Assembly (NCBI GenBank): GCA_009602735.1
Contig: WELA01005617.1
Coordinates: 93,318-157,317, forward strand
Length of the DNA: 64,000 nt
Direction of reading: 5' to 3'
Origin: Mesotaenium endlicherianum
Taxonomy: Eukaryota > Streptophyta > Zygnematophyceae > Zygnematales > Mesotaeniaceae
Below the pieces are notes generated by a model. That model did no database searches and was not told the origin of the DNA. It saw nothing but the letters and a program-made list of their open reading frames with translations. Shown here piece after piece: positions 21,017 through 31,471 of this stretch (positions are counted from its first letter, which is position 1; every line of letters begins with the position of its first letter). The translations under genes were made by a program, and so were the position numbers.

Positions 21017-21861
21017 ATTTCTCCAACTTAACAGGTTGTCGCCTCGACAACACTAACACTGGTTACATGGTCTTCCCCGACTAAAAGTACAGATCTCCCT
21101 CCCACCGCCTCTTGCTCCAACACTGCTGCCTTACTGTGGGGATCACTAGTAACTGTGTGCTGTCCCTCCGCCCTCAACCTACAGCCCTTATGAGGGAGAT
21201 ATTCCTGGGACTCTACGGTCAGGGGAGCGAGACCGGGAGCCAGACCTCCTCCTTCTGTCATGGGGTCTCCTGAAGCCTGGAGGCTCCGAGTAGGGGGAAC
21301 CAAGGGGAGAACGCAGTAAGTGGGCTGTTTCCTCCTGCACAGTCTAAAAATGAAAGGAGGCAGCCTTCTCCTGGGCATCCCTCAAACTGACAGGTACATA
21401 TACCGTCATCCCAGAAGGATGTTGCATGACATGAGCCAAGGGCACATGTCCTCTTTGCAAAGGAGATGCTGGCAGGCCTCTGGCTATTTCCCTAGCAACC
21501 CTCTTGTCTGCCCTGTCTGACTGGGTCTCTGCGCCTGCAGATGGGCTCTGCCCTCTGGCAATTCCCAGCCAAGTGATATCTTCCTCTTCAGCGAGCTGGT
21601 GCAAAGCTATGTCTGCCCTGGCCAACCCAGTCTTCTCCATTACAGGGGATGTGGCAAGTGTCTGGATCACGGCGGGGCTAGTGTCCTCGTCCTCGTCTTC
21701 CTCCTCGTCTTCCTCTAACTTCTCCTCTTCTTCCCCTGGCTCCTCTGAGACTGCTGGGGTCTCCTCTGTCAGCAGCTCCAGCTCTTCCCGAGAAAAAGAA
21801 TACCCCACTGACCTTCCCCTTTTGGGTGCTGGTGGAGGCTGTTGAGTCCTGACCGCGTACA
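21017..21861 (-). pseudogene. A1 extra ORF, C-terminal part, and 3' non-coding region
   Basis: 21344-21861 encodes the C-terminal part of the family-A extra protein (PPAPKRGRSVGYSFSREELE, a Glu/Asp-rich run, and a Gln/Arg-rich tail). The N-terminal part lies at 28004-29032, on the other side of element B. 21017-21343 is non-coding and contains the complement of the polypurine tract next to the LTR. Confidence 0.72.
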
Positions 21862-22605
21862 TGAAAGGGGCAAAGTGCCCTAGTGGAAGCGTAGTGACTC
21901 ACGAGGAAAGGAACTAGTTGCCATCATACTAGAGAGTGCAGCGGCATATCACTAACAAAGCTTAGGAAAAATACTCAACATTTTGAGTAGCAAGAAACTG
22001 CTCACAAATGATGTAGGATGAAAGGCCTTGTCATTACAAACCCGTAGAAATTTACAGAAGTGAAAACTGATAAGAAACAAAGAAGTTATGCCTATTTATA
22101 ATTTTCTGCCTAAGTGCTCCCCTCTAGGAGGAAGCTACGGATTTTCCTAAGTGTTCGTCAAATCGTCCCTTCCAGAATGTTCGTGAGTATGCCAGATCGG
22201 TCTAATCTGACGTGTCGGGCCGAATTGACGTCCACATACATGCATCGACATTACTAGAATATTCTATCTTAGACGCGCTAGGCTAAACCGAAACTTCTAG
22301 GTAAATCGACCTAGTCGGCACTCCGCGTCAGCCGAATTTACGTGACGGTTCGAGCTCATTCTAACGGGCCAGATCGCTCGACGCTGTCGGTCAATCCGAC
22401 GGTCGCGCTCACCGCGAATTAAGGACAGTCGTCAACCGACCTCAAAACTAATTAAACTTCGGAAATCCATAACTCTCTCAATACTTGACCAAATTCGATG
22501 AACTTTATATCAAAATGACCACAAAAATGCACTCTACACTACTATACAATCAAAACATACTTTCATGATACTCAAAAATGCACTTTATAAACCTATGACC
22601 TTACA
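21862..22605 (-). repeat. Element B 3' LTR (left copy)
   Basis: 744 bp, TG...CA ends, matching 27260-28003. The pol frame runs into it and stops at 22593-22595. Confidence 0.95.
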
Positions 22606-25600
22606 TCATCCCCCTCCTCAAGATGCGACGTCCTCGACGCATTCTGCAGATAACGTCTCAACTTACTCTTACAATGAGTCAAGTTGGCCTCTGGCTCCCA
22701 AGTGTTGTCGTCCGCATGGTAGCCTTTCCACTTGACCAGATACTCTTGGACAAATCGTTGACCTCGCTTGACTCGTCGATCGCCGACAATCGCCTCCACT
22801 TCATACTCCAATACATCATCGATCTCGACCGGTGGTGGCGGTGTAGGTAGTCGTCCTGGATGTCCTTCATTCGGGTCAACGTATGGCCGTAGACAACTGA
22901 CATGGAACACATCATGGATACGCCATCCTGGAGGAAGTTCCAACTTGTAGGTCACTAGATTCACCTGCTTGAGCACTTCAAAGGGACCTGTAAACCGTGC
23001 CCGCAGTTTCCTCTTGCCTGTGAAAGGTAGGTTCTCTGTGGACAAGAGTACTTTGTCGCCCACTTGGAATGTCACTTCCCTCCTGTGCTTGTTAGCATGC
23101 TTGACCTGCTCTTGTTGTGCCTTCCGAATACACGTCTTCGCCATATCCCAAGTCTTGGCCATCTGCTCCATAAAAGCTTGTGTAGTAGGAACCTGAGTCT
23201 CCTTGGCCTTCTCCAACAAGATGTTCCCTGGATGATATACTTCTCTCCCATAAACCATAGCGAATGGTGACTGCTTGGTCGATCCCTGCATGCTGTTGTT
23301 GTAGGCAAACTCCAACCCTGGTAGCTTCTTGTCCCACTCTGAAGGGTCTTCCATAGTGAAACTCCTGAGCACCTCTTGCAGAGTTCTGTTGAGCCTCTCA
23401 CTCTGCCCATCTGTCTGAGGGTGATAGGAAGTGCTCATACTCAGCTTGGTCCCCATCAAAGTAAACAATGACCGCCAAAAGTTGCTAGTAAACCTTGGAT
23501 CTCGATCTGAAACAATCACCTTCGGCAACCCATGTAGCCTAAAAATATGATCAAAGAATAGCCGTGCCACATCTGCTGCCGTAGAAGTCTCCTTCATGGG
23601 AATGAAGTGAGCCATCTTGCTGAGTCTGTCAGACACTACCCATACTGCATCGTGCCCTTGACCACTGACTGGTAACGATGTGATGAAGTCCATAGCAATC
23701 TGCTCCCAAGGATACTCTGGAATAGGCAGGGGTCGCAATGTACCTCCCTTCTTTTGATTTGGTGTCTTGTTTCTCTGGCACGCATCGCAACTCCTGATCC
23801 ACTCCTCGATGTCCTTGTCCATATTTCTCCAGTAATATTCCCGCTTCAGCACGCTTGCCGTCTTCTCGCTTCCAAAGTGTCCAGCATATAAGCAGTCATG
23901 ATGCTCCGCAAGTAGTAAGTCTCGTAGCTCCTTGATGTCATGTACCACCACTCTGTTGGAATCACCATAATACCATATGCCGTCCTTCTTCTGCATACTC
24001 GCGTTGAACTCCGCTGCTCCACCATCAGCAAACTGTGGGTCCTCCTCATAACCTTTTTGAAGCTTCTCCTTGAAGTCCATATTCTCCTTGATGACTGAAA
24101 CAGCTGCAAGGTCACACCTCCTGGATAGAGCGTCTGCAGGGTTGATCNTCCAGGTAAGTACTCTATCTTGTGGTCGAACTGTTGCAGAAACTCCATCCAC
24201 CTTGCTTGTCTTGGTGTCAACGTTGGCTGCGTCATAAACTTCTCCAAGCTCTTGTGGTCGGTCTTGATGAACACCTTCCGACCGTCCACATAACATCGCC
24301 AAATCCTCAAAGCCTGGATAATAGCCAACATCTCTCGCTCGTGTGCTGCATAGTTCTGCTCCGCAGAACTCAACTTTCTGCTCTCATATGCCACAGGCTG
24401 CAATCCTTTGCCCTGGTTCTGGAGAAGGATGGCTCCCACTGCGAAATTTGATGCGTCCGTGATGATGGTGAAAGGAAGCTCTGGACTGGCAATTGCCAAC
24501 ACAGGTGCCTGTGTCAACAGCTCCTTAATCTTCTCAAAGGCTTGTTGCTCCTTGTTACCCCATAGCCACTTCTCCTGCTTCTTCAACATGTCCGTCAGCG
24601 GTGCACACACCTTGGCAAATCCTTCAATGAAACGTCGATAATAATTCGCCATGCCGAGGAAACTCCTGAGTTGATGAATATCAGCAGGTACCGGCCAATC
24701 TCTGACTGCTTGCACCTTCTTCTGCTCCACCTTGACTCCTTCAGCTCCCACTATGTGTCCAAGAAACTCGACCTCCTTGAGACAGAAGTCGCACTTGCTC
24801 ATCTTCCCATACAGCTTTTGATCTCTCAAGACCTCCAACACCTTCCTCAGATGCTCCACATGCTCTTCCAAGGTCTTCGAATAGATCAGGATGTCGTCCA
24901 AAAATACCACCACAAACTGGTCCAAGTAGGGTCTGAAGATACTATTCATGAGTCCCATGAATGTAGCAGGTGCATTAGTCAATCCAAAAGGCATGACTGT
25001 GAACTCGAACAAACCATAGCGAGTTCTGAAAGCAGTCTTCTGAACGTCTCCTTCCGCAATCCGTACCTGGTGATAGCCACTCCTCAAATCGATCTTCGAG
25101 AAATACTTCGCCCCGACAAGCCTGTCAATCAACTCGTCCACTCGTGGAAGTGGGTACCTGTTCTTGATGGTGACCTTGTTGAGTGCCCGGTAGTCGACAC
25201 ACATCCTCATAGTCCCATCCTTCTTCTTCACAAATAAGACTGGCGCTGCAAATGGAGACTCGCTGGGTCGGATGAATCCCTTCTCCAATAACTCCGTCAG
25301 TTGCTTCTTTAACTCATCCAACTCCGCAAACGATTGTCGATAGGCGGGTCTCACTGGTGGCTTGCTCCCTGGTTCCAACTCAATCTTGTGCTCCATAGCT
25401 CTCTGTGGAGGTAATCCTGCAGGTAGTTCCTCAGGAAACACGCACTTGAACTCCTCCAACAGCGCCTTAATTTGGGCAGGCATCTCAGCAGGCTTCTTCT
25501 CTTGAGCAGTTGGGCTCTGCTCCTTCTGAGCAAGGGGATCAGACACCACTACTTGCTCCTCCGGCGATGTACATTCGCCCAGGCTGTTAGGATTCACGCT

Positions 25601-26275
25601 TGCTCCATCTGATGACCTGGCCAGGGCCACCGAAACAAGGTACATCTCCTTCACCTGATTCGCCCTGCATAGCTTCTTAACTTGCAGGCTCGACAGAAGA
25701 CAGTTACTTGTGGTCGTATCTACCTCCACCTGTTTCGCTGTCTCCATTCGACCATCACGCCCTTGGACTTTCACTTGTCCTGTGCTCCAGTGCACTTGAG
25801 GGTTGGCTTTCCTTAGCCATGGTCGGCCCAATATCACCTCATGGTGACCCAACTCTGCCTGCTCCATAACTTCCTTACTCCGGTGCCCCGCTACTTCCAC
25901 GTGAATAGCTTCCGTAGGTGCACCACACTTGAGTCTCTGCCCATTTGCCAAAATTGCCTCCTTAGGCTCATAATGCTTCTGCACAGGGACTCGCCACTCT
26001 TTCACCAGCTTCTTGTGCACAAAGTTTGCACTTGCGCCACTGTCGACCATACACTTCGCATTGTTGCCGTCGACCACTCCTTCCACGATGATAGGCTTGT
26101 CAACGTCTCGTCCTTTGCTTCTCGGCAGGCTCCTGGGGATAACCTCCTTGTGAGTTCTCGTCTTCACGCCAGTAGACACCCCAGAACGACTTACTGGCGT
26201 CCTCCTTTTTCCTGCTGTTGAGGTTGCTTCGCCTTCACATGACAGTCTCGAGCCAGATGTCCAAGCTTGCCGCAA
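22593..26275 (-). CDS. pol: Element B pol: protease, RT, RNase H, integrase, chromodomain
   Basis: One polyprotein frame read in two pieces (26275-23846 and 24302-22593), joined at an ambiguous base at 24148 where one nucleotide seems missing; I attribute the break to the assembly. Order: protease with [11 protein letters not shown]; reverse transcriptase with [17 protein letters not shown] and active site [10 protein letters not shown]; RNase H with [13 protein letters not shown] and TDHKSL; integrase with the HHCC finger ([14 protein letters not shown] ... CDACQ) and DDE core ([33 protein letters not shown]); a GPF-type module ([13 protein letters not shown]); and a chromodomain (LEYEVEAIV ... 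YLVKWKGY ... TWEPEANL). The chromodomain marks it as a chromovirus that may target chromatin. The last codons cross the purine tract into the 3' LTR. Confidence 0.93.
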
Positions 26276-27222
26276 CTATAGCACGGTCCTCTCGGCTTGA
26301 AATTCTGCTGCCTGCGCTGGTACTGCACAAGTCCCAACTCCATGGGTACTGGACCTTGAACACTCGTGCTTGGCGCTTGAGATCCAAAGTGTCGATATCC
26401 TCCAAAGTTGTGGCTGCCCCACTGCCTCTGACTATACTCCACAGCGTCGACCCTTGTTGCCAATGCCATCATTTCTCCAAGACTGGTAGGGTCCTTGAGC
26501 GCCACTTCCTTGGCCACAGTTGGCTTGAGTCCCCTCTTGAACTTGTCCATCATCTCCGACTCGTGCATGGATGGACATTGAAGCACCAGCTCGTTGAAGC
26601 GCGATACATACTCCTGAACGCTTCCTCGTTGACGAAGGCGCACCAATAGATCTCGAGCGGTAGCCTCGGGTGCAATAGGTTGAAATTGCCTCTTCAAGCC
26701 TTCAAATAGCTGATCAACAGTAGCAGGAACTCCAGACAGCTGCTCTTCTCGTTCATACCAAGCTCCAGCACTCTTCTGCAGCAAAGTTATGACAAAGGCG
26801 ACTTGCCTGTCGGGCGTGAGCGCAGAATACTCCATAAACTTCTTCACTCCAAAAATCCATTGATGAACAGGCGGCGATCCACGCTCTCCAGTATAAACTT
26901 CAGGCTTAGGTGCACGCACTCCTGATGCGGGTGGAATAACTGGTTGCACCACTGGGTTAACATGAATCGGTGGTACAACAGGTGCAGGTGCCGAACTCGT
27001 CGAAGCGGCGTTCCCCATAACAACTCGCACCATTCTCTCCACCTCCGCGCGCATATTTTGTTGAAACTGGGTGTAGACTTCTCCTCCAATTGCATTTGCC
27101 ATTTGTCTTAGCATCGCCTGCATCTCTTGTTGCTCTCTGGTCATTGTTGGTGCTGCCTGCTGCCCCGCGCGCTCAACATGCTCGACATGTTCGCCTCCTC
27201 CAGCTGCCGGCTGCGACTCCAT
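26191..27222 (-). CDS. gag: Element B gag
   Basis: 343 codons from ATG 27222. The middle holds a retrotransposon gag/capsid domain ([20 protein letters not shown], then [12 protein letters not shown] and [16 protein letters not shown]). The C terminus has one CCHC zinc knuckle, [14 protein letters not shown]. It builds the virus-like particle and binds element RNA. gag overlaps the pol frame by about 85 bases with pol in the -1 frame, so pol expression probably needs a -1 frameshift; no textbook slippery heptamer is evident, though an A-rich run (GGAAAAAGG) lies at the gag end. Confidence 0.93.
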   Translation of the reverse strand: MESQPAAGGGEHVEHVERAGQQAAPTMTREQQEMQAMLRQMANAIGGEVYTQFQQNMRAEVERMVRVVMGNAASTSSAPAPVVPPIHVNPVVQPVIPPASGVRAPKPEVYTGERGSPPVHQWIFGVKKFMEYSALTPDRQVAFVITLLQKSAGAWYEREEQLSGVPATVDQLFEGLKRQFQPIAPEATARDLLVRLRQRGSVQEYVSRFNELVLQCPSMHESEMMDKFKRGLKPTVAKEVALKDPTSLGEMMALATRVDAVEYSQRQWGSHNFGGYRHFGSQAPSTSVQGPVPMELGLVQYQRRQQNFKPRGPCYSCGKLGHLARDCHVKAKQPQQQEKGGRQ

Positions 27223-27259
27223 AATATAATATGCAAACTAGCCCTGCTCCGATACCAGA

Positions 27260-28003
27260 TGAAAGGGGCAAAGTGCCCTAGTGGAAGCGTAGTGACTCAC
27301 GAGGAAAGGAACTAGTTGCCATCATACTAGAGAGTGCAGCGGCATATCACTAACAAAGCTTAGGAAAAATACTCAACATTTTGAGTAGCAAGAAACTGCT
27401 CACAAATGATGTAGGATGAAAGGCCTTGTCATTACAAACCCGTAGAAATTTACAGAAGTGAAAACTGATAAGAAACAAAGAAGTTATGCCTATTTATAAT
27501 TTTCTGCCTAAGTGCTCCTCCCTAGGAGGAAGCTACGGATTTTCCTAAGTGTTCGTCAAATCGTCCCTTCCAGAATATTCGTGAGTAAGCCAGATCAGTC
27601 TAATCTGACGTGTCGGGCTGAATTGACGTCCACATACATGCATCGACATTACTAGAATATTCTATCTTAGACGCGCTAGGCTAAACCGAAACTTCTAGGT
27701 AAATCGACCTAGTCGGCACTCCGCGTCAGCCGAACTTACGTGAAGGTTCGAGTTCATTCTAACGGGCCAGATCGCTCGACGCTGTCGGTCAATCCGACGG
27801 TCGCGCTCACCGCGAATTAAGGACAGTCGTCAACCGACCTCAAAACTAATTAAACTTCAGAAATCCGTAACTCTCTCAATACTTGACCAAATTCGATGAT
27901 CTTTATATCAAAATGACCACAAACATGCACTCTACATGAATAGACAATCAAAACTTAATTTTATGAAACTCAAAAATGCACTTTATAAACCTATGACCTT
28001 ACA
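27260..28003 (-). repeat. Element B 5' LTR (right copy)
   Basis: 744 bp, abutting the primer-binding site on its inner side and the GTACA duplication on its outer side. Confidence 0.95.
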
Positions 28004-29032
28004 GTACAGGTCTTTCTCTTCCTGCTTGCTTGCCCATTTGGCATAAGCGTGCTTCTCTTTAGAGAATGACACTCGGGCCCTGCTCCTGTCGTCCTGCATT
28101 TCTTGACTCATACAGTCTCTTACTCCATCCAATCTTGGGTTCCAAGCTGCAATGTGAGGGGGCAACACTATGTTCCCCTGTAGGTCTGTTAGGAAATCTT
28201 CCTCCCCTGCCCTGTCATTTTGCTGGTCCCTCATGTTAATGGTCATCCACCGCCAATCGGTGGGCTTTTGGAAGAAGGCAGGGTTTGTCCTTTTCAGCAC
28301 ACAAGGGTACCAATGCCCTGCAAAGTCCAGCTGACTGCTTTCCCTGGCTAAGAATTCCCAGCTCCTTCCCTCCACCTCATTATACATGGCCTTGAATCTG
28401 TTATGGAATGTAGAGTCCTTAAAGCTGTCCGCGTCCATAGGGATCATCCTGATGACCCTATCTTTCCCCCAGATACCCGGAATCAATACAGCTCCTTTCT
28501 CATTCACTTGGGCCATTGCCTTGGCCTCTCTGACCGTATATCCTACCATCCTGGCATAATCGTGGTAGAGGAGGAGTCCTGTGCTGACCTCTATATACTT
28601 GTCAAAGTTTTCAGATATCTCCCCTTACCTCTGCGGAATTTCCTTCTGCGACTCACTGCGACTTCTTTGGGCATACTTGAAGGCCTCCTCAAGTAGATCA
28701 AAGCCCTTGCCCAGCACTGTGTAGCGGTAGCTGTTGATTCTCCTCTAATCTTCTTCTTCAGCCTGCTGCTTCCGCCTCTCTTCAGCTTGCCTCTCCTCCT
28801 CTGCCTTCTTGGCCTCCTCTATAGCTTGTCTGTCCAATTCTTCCTGCCTCAGCCTGGCCTGTTCCTCCTCCTCCTTCTTCTTCTGTGCCTCCCGTTGTTG
28901 TTGGAGTCGTTGTGATTCCCGAGCGGAGATGGAGGATGATTCGATGTCGCCACGGAATTGCAAGTATTCTGCATGTGCCTCTTCCGCTCTTCTCTTCCTC
29001 TTGAGTTCCAAATTCTGAGTCATCCTGCTCAA
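28004..29032 (-). pseudogene. A1 extra ORF (ORF3), N-terminal part: coiled coil plus unknown domain
   Basis: Begins MSRMTQNLELKRKRRAEEAH at 29032, followed by a strongly charged coiled coil (EEEEQARLRQEELDRQAIEE) to a TAG at 28745. The frame continues to a globular part from about 28549 (MVGYTVREAKAMAQ; SQLDFAGHWYPCVLKR; DWRWMTINM; LPPHIAAWNPRLDGVRDCM) and is cut by element B at 28003. A2 and A4 carry the same protein, so it belongs to the family. I recognise no known domain. It lies downstream of integrase, where some chromoviruses carry accessory or envelope-like ORFs, but I see no signal peptide or membrane segment. Confidence 0.7.
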
Positions 29033-29355
29033 TCATAAACACAATGCAGTCAGTGAAGTCATAGTACTTTGCCGCTGCTGAGTACCCTTGGTGGAGAAGA
29101 ACCTGGTAGGAAGAGTTCCAAGTATGTAATACCTTGTGTGAGTGAGTAGGAGAGGAATATTGAGTCAGAGAGAAAAAGTGAGTGTGAGCGCAAGTTGAGT
29201 GTGTAGAATGATTACATAATAATTTGCCTGGCTAATCCCGAGACGGAACAGACTCCCTCCAACTTAATTTGAAGATGGACTGCCTGTCACAACTGTCAGT
29301 ATCTGTCAGTATCTGTCACTAGCTGTCACGTTTAACTGTTACATTCCCCTCCAAC

Positions 29356-30593
29356 TTACTTGGAGACAAGACCTCGTGTCACCTGTCCAAGGCGATTGAA
29401 ATGACAGTTAGGAGGTGTGCCAGCCGCCCGAAGGTGGAACCGCTTCAACGCCCCTTTGGCATTGGTCAGCTGGTCTTTAGATTCCCAAGTGTCCCCAGAG
29501 GCATCGTAACTCTTCCATCTGACCAGGTACTTCATGACGTATTTAGATGATCGACGGACAGAGCGAGCGTCTAAAACCTCCTCGACCTCATATTCCTCAG
29601 GGTCGCCATCCCGGACAGTAGGGACCGGTCTCGGTTGGACAGGTAACCGACCTTTGAACAGTGTGTCACCTTTGATGTACGGTTCCAGGAAGGAGACATT
29701 AAAGACTGGGTGACCCTTGTATTCTGCTGACATGTTCAGTTTGTAAGCATTCTGACCGACACAACGCACCACCGAAATTGGACCAACCCAGACTAAACCA
29801 AGCTTTTTCTTGACCACACCAGGCAGGTACAGGTGTTGAGAATGTAATTTGACCAAATCGCCTTTAGAAAATGTCAGTTCTCGACGGTGCTGATTAGCGT
29901 ATTTTTGTTGATTTTCTTGGGCTTTGTGCAGGTTTCGTTGGACTTTTGACAGATTGTCAGCAAATTGCTGATTTAACAGTGGGGAGATCGGATTGTCAAT
30001 CCTTTCAAGGTGAGTTAAAGACTCCCCTAGTACATCTAGAGGGGACTTAGGAACTCTACCCAGGTCAGCTCAAAAGGAGTTTTGCCCGTTGACACGTGCA
30101 CCGAACTGTTGACCGCAAACTGGATTTGAGGCAACAGGTTATCCCAATTGTCTTGTTTTTTGTTAATATATGCTCTTAGCACCTCTTGTAGAACTCAGTC
30201 AGTTCTTTCAGTCTGCACATCAGTCTGAGGGTGGTTTGCTGTGCTGAGAAGCTGTTTGACTCCCATTAATCCCATTAAAGCTCTCCAGAACTTAAAGGTA
30301 AATTTGGAGTCTCTGTCTGAGATGATATTAGAGGGTAGCCCATGTTGGCATACTACATGGTTGTAGAACTGTCTCGCTGTTTCGAGTGCAGTTACTTTGA
30401 CAGTTGTGGGGATGAAAATGACCATTTCTGTCAGTATATCCACTACTACCAGTATCGAATCGTGCCCATTGGCAGTTCTTGGTAGTGTGACCACCCAGTC
30501 CATGGATATTGTTTCCCAGCGTCCAGCTGGGATGGGCAGTGGTTGTAAGAGACCTCCCGGCAGTTGCCTCATCTGCATCCTCTCAAGCTGCAA
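29356..30593 (-). pseudogene. A1 pol remnant: integrase core, GPY/F-like module, chromodomain
   Basis: 30593-30195 has the integrase core (SMDWVVTLPRTANGHDSILV; IISDRDSKFTFKFW; NHPQTDVQTERTD). After decayed sequence, 29856-29356 has the C-terminal module (KKLGLVWVGPISVVRCVG) and a chromodomain ([38 protein letters not shown]). Protease, RT and RNase H are deleted; gag residues fuse almost directly to integrase near 30590. Confidence 0.8.
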
Positions 30594-30754
30594 TATCTGC
30601 CACTGCTTCAGAACAAGTACGGGTTCCCGCTACATGGCTTTCAGCCTGATTTTTGACATTCTCGTTATCTTGGTTCTCCATGTCTCGGGAGTTGCTAGTT
30701 TGAGACCTTGTCCTTACCACACAAAGAAGACTGTGATAATTGCTTCGATACCAC

Positions 30755-31466
30755 TGAAATGAATTGACTTACCAAATAGGCGATTAACAATTAATAAAGA
30801 TCTTTATATCAGCAAGTAATCTTTATGGTATTTTCTGTTAATTGATTAAACAACAAACGACAACATACTAGCTGTGGACAATACTCGCAAGTCAAATGAA
30901 AGTACACTAGCATCAATAATGCAAACTCATACATAAGCAAGGCTAGAAGACAGTGCATATCAATGGCTTCTTGCCTTGGATTCAGATCTCTCTTCGTAAG
31001 CTGTACAAGAGAGTTGGCCTCGTTACCGAATGTTGAACTCGAGAGCAATACCTAGCATATGTACATGGAATGAGTTTACTGTTCAACGGCCAGTGGGATG
31101 GCACCGCCTACCCGGGAGTTAACCACGTTGATAGGATCTCGGTTAACCAAATCCACCGCCGTCTCCCATCATCCCGAATCGCCATCCATCCTAAGGATGT
31201 CATTTGGCCATTCATCTAGCACACCACACTTTAGATGCATATTTAGGCAGTTCGCTGCTATCAAGTACGGAAGTCAGCTGGCTGTCAAAGAATGTGTCAG
31301 CAAGCTGACCTAAGTTGACCTCTGCCTGCGGTTCCTGGCTGAGTCATTAAATTGATTATTTTATAAGTCCAGCAGACTCAATATTAACTAAAGTTCAGCA
31401 GGTTGAACTTATTTAATTGTTATATTTAAATGAATATTATATCTACCAAGATACTGATTCATTACA
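30755..31466 (-). repeat. A1 5' LTR
   Basis: 712 bp, complete with TG...CA ends, next to the primer-site complement (GCTTCGATACCAC). Outer flank is the TCTAG duplication at 31467-31471. Confidence 0.9.
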
Positions 31467-31471
31467 TCTAG

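Larger units (their letters stand above)
21862..28003 (-). mobile_element. Element B: nearly intact Ty3/gypsy chromovirus
   Basis: 6142 bp bounded by two LTRs of exactly 744 bp (21862-22605 and 27260-28003, TGAAAGGGG ... CCTTACA on the plus strand). GTACA flanks it at 21857-21861 and 28004-28008. The primer site (complement of TGGTATCGGAGC) abuts 27259, and a purine tract GAGGAGGGGGATGA abuts the 3' LTR. By eye the LTRs differ at about 21 positions (near 97% identity), so insertion is fairly recent. gag and pol are open apart from one ambiguous base at 24148. It interrupts the extra ORF of A1. This is the best-preserved element in the window. Confidence 0.95.
17353..31466 (-). mobile_element. 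Element A1: second family-A chromovirus, inserted into A2
   Basis: Minus-strand element with a 5' LTR at 30755-31466 (TGAAATGA ... ATTACA as written on the plus strand), primer-site complement just before 30755, and a 3' LTR region at 17353-21016. TCTAG at 17348-17352 and 31467-31471 is a perfect 5-bp duplication, and the A2 gag sequence joins up if A1 is removed. gag is reduced to a stub (about 30590-30720) fused by deletion to integrase; protease and reverse transcriptase are missing. It carries the family-A extra ORF, split by element B. Its 3' LTR is interrupted by mitochondrial DNA and followed by a second, partial LTR copy. Confidence 0.87.

Noticed and set aside
21504-21845. Serine-rich plus-strand open frame
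   Set aside because: Antisense of the acidic run in the family-A extra ORF.
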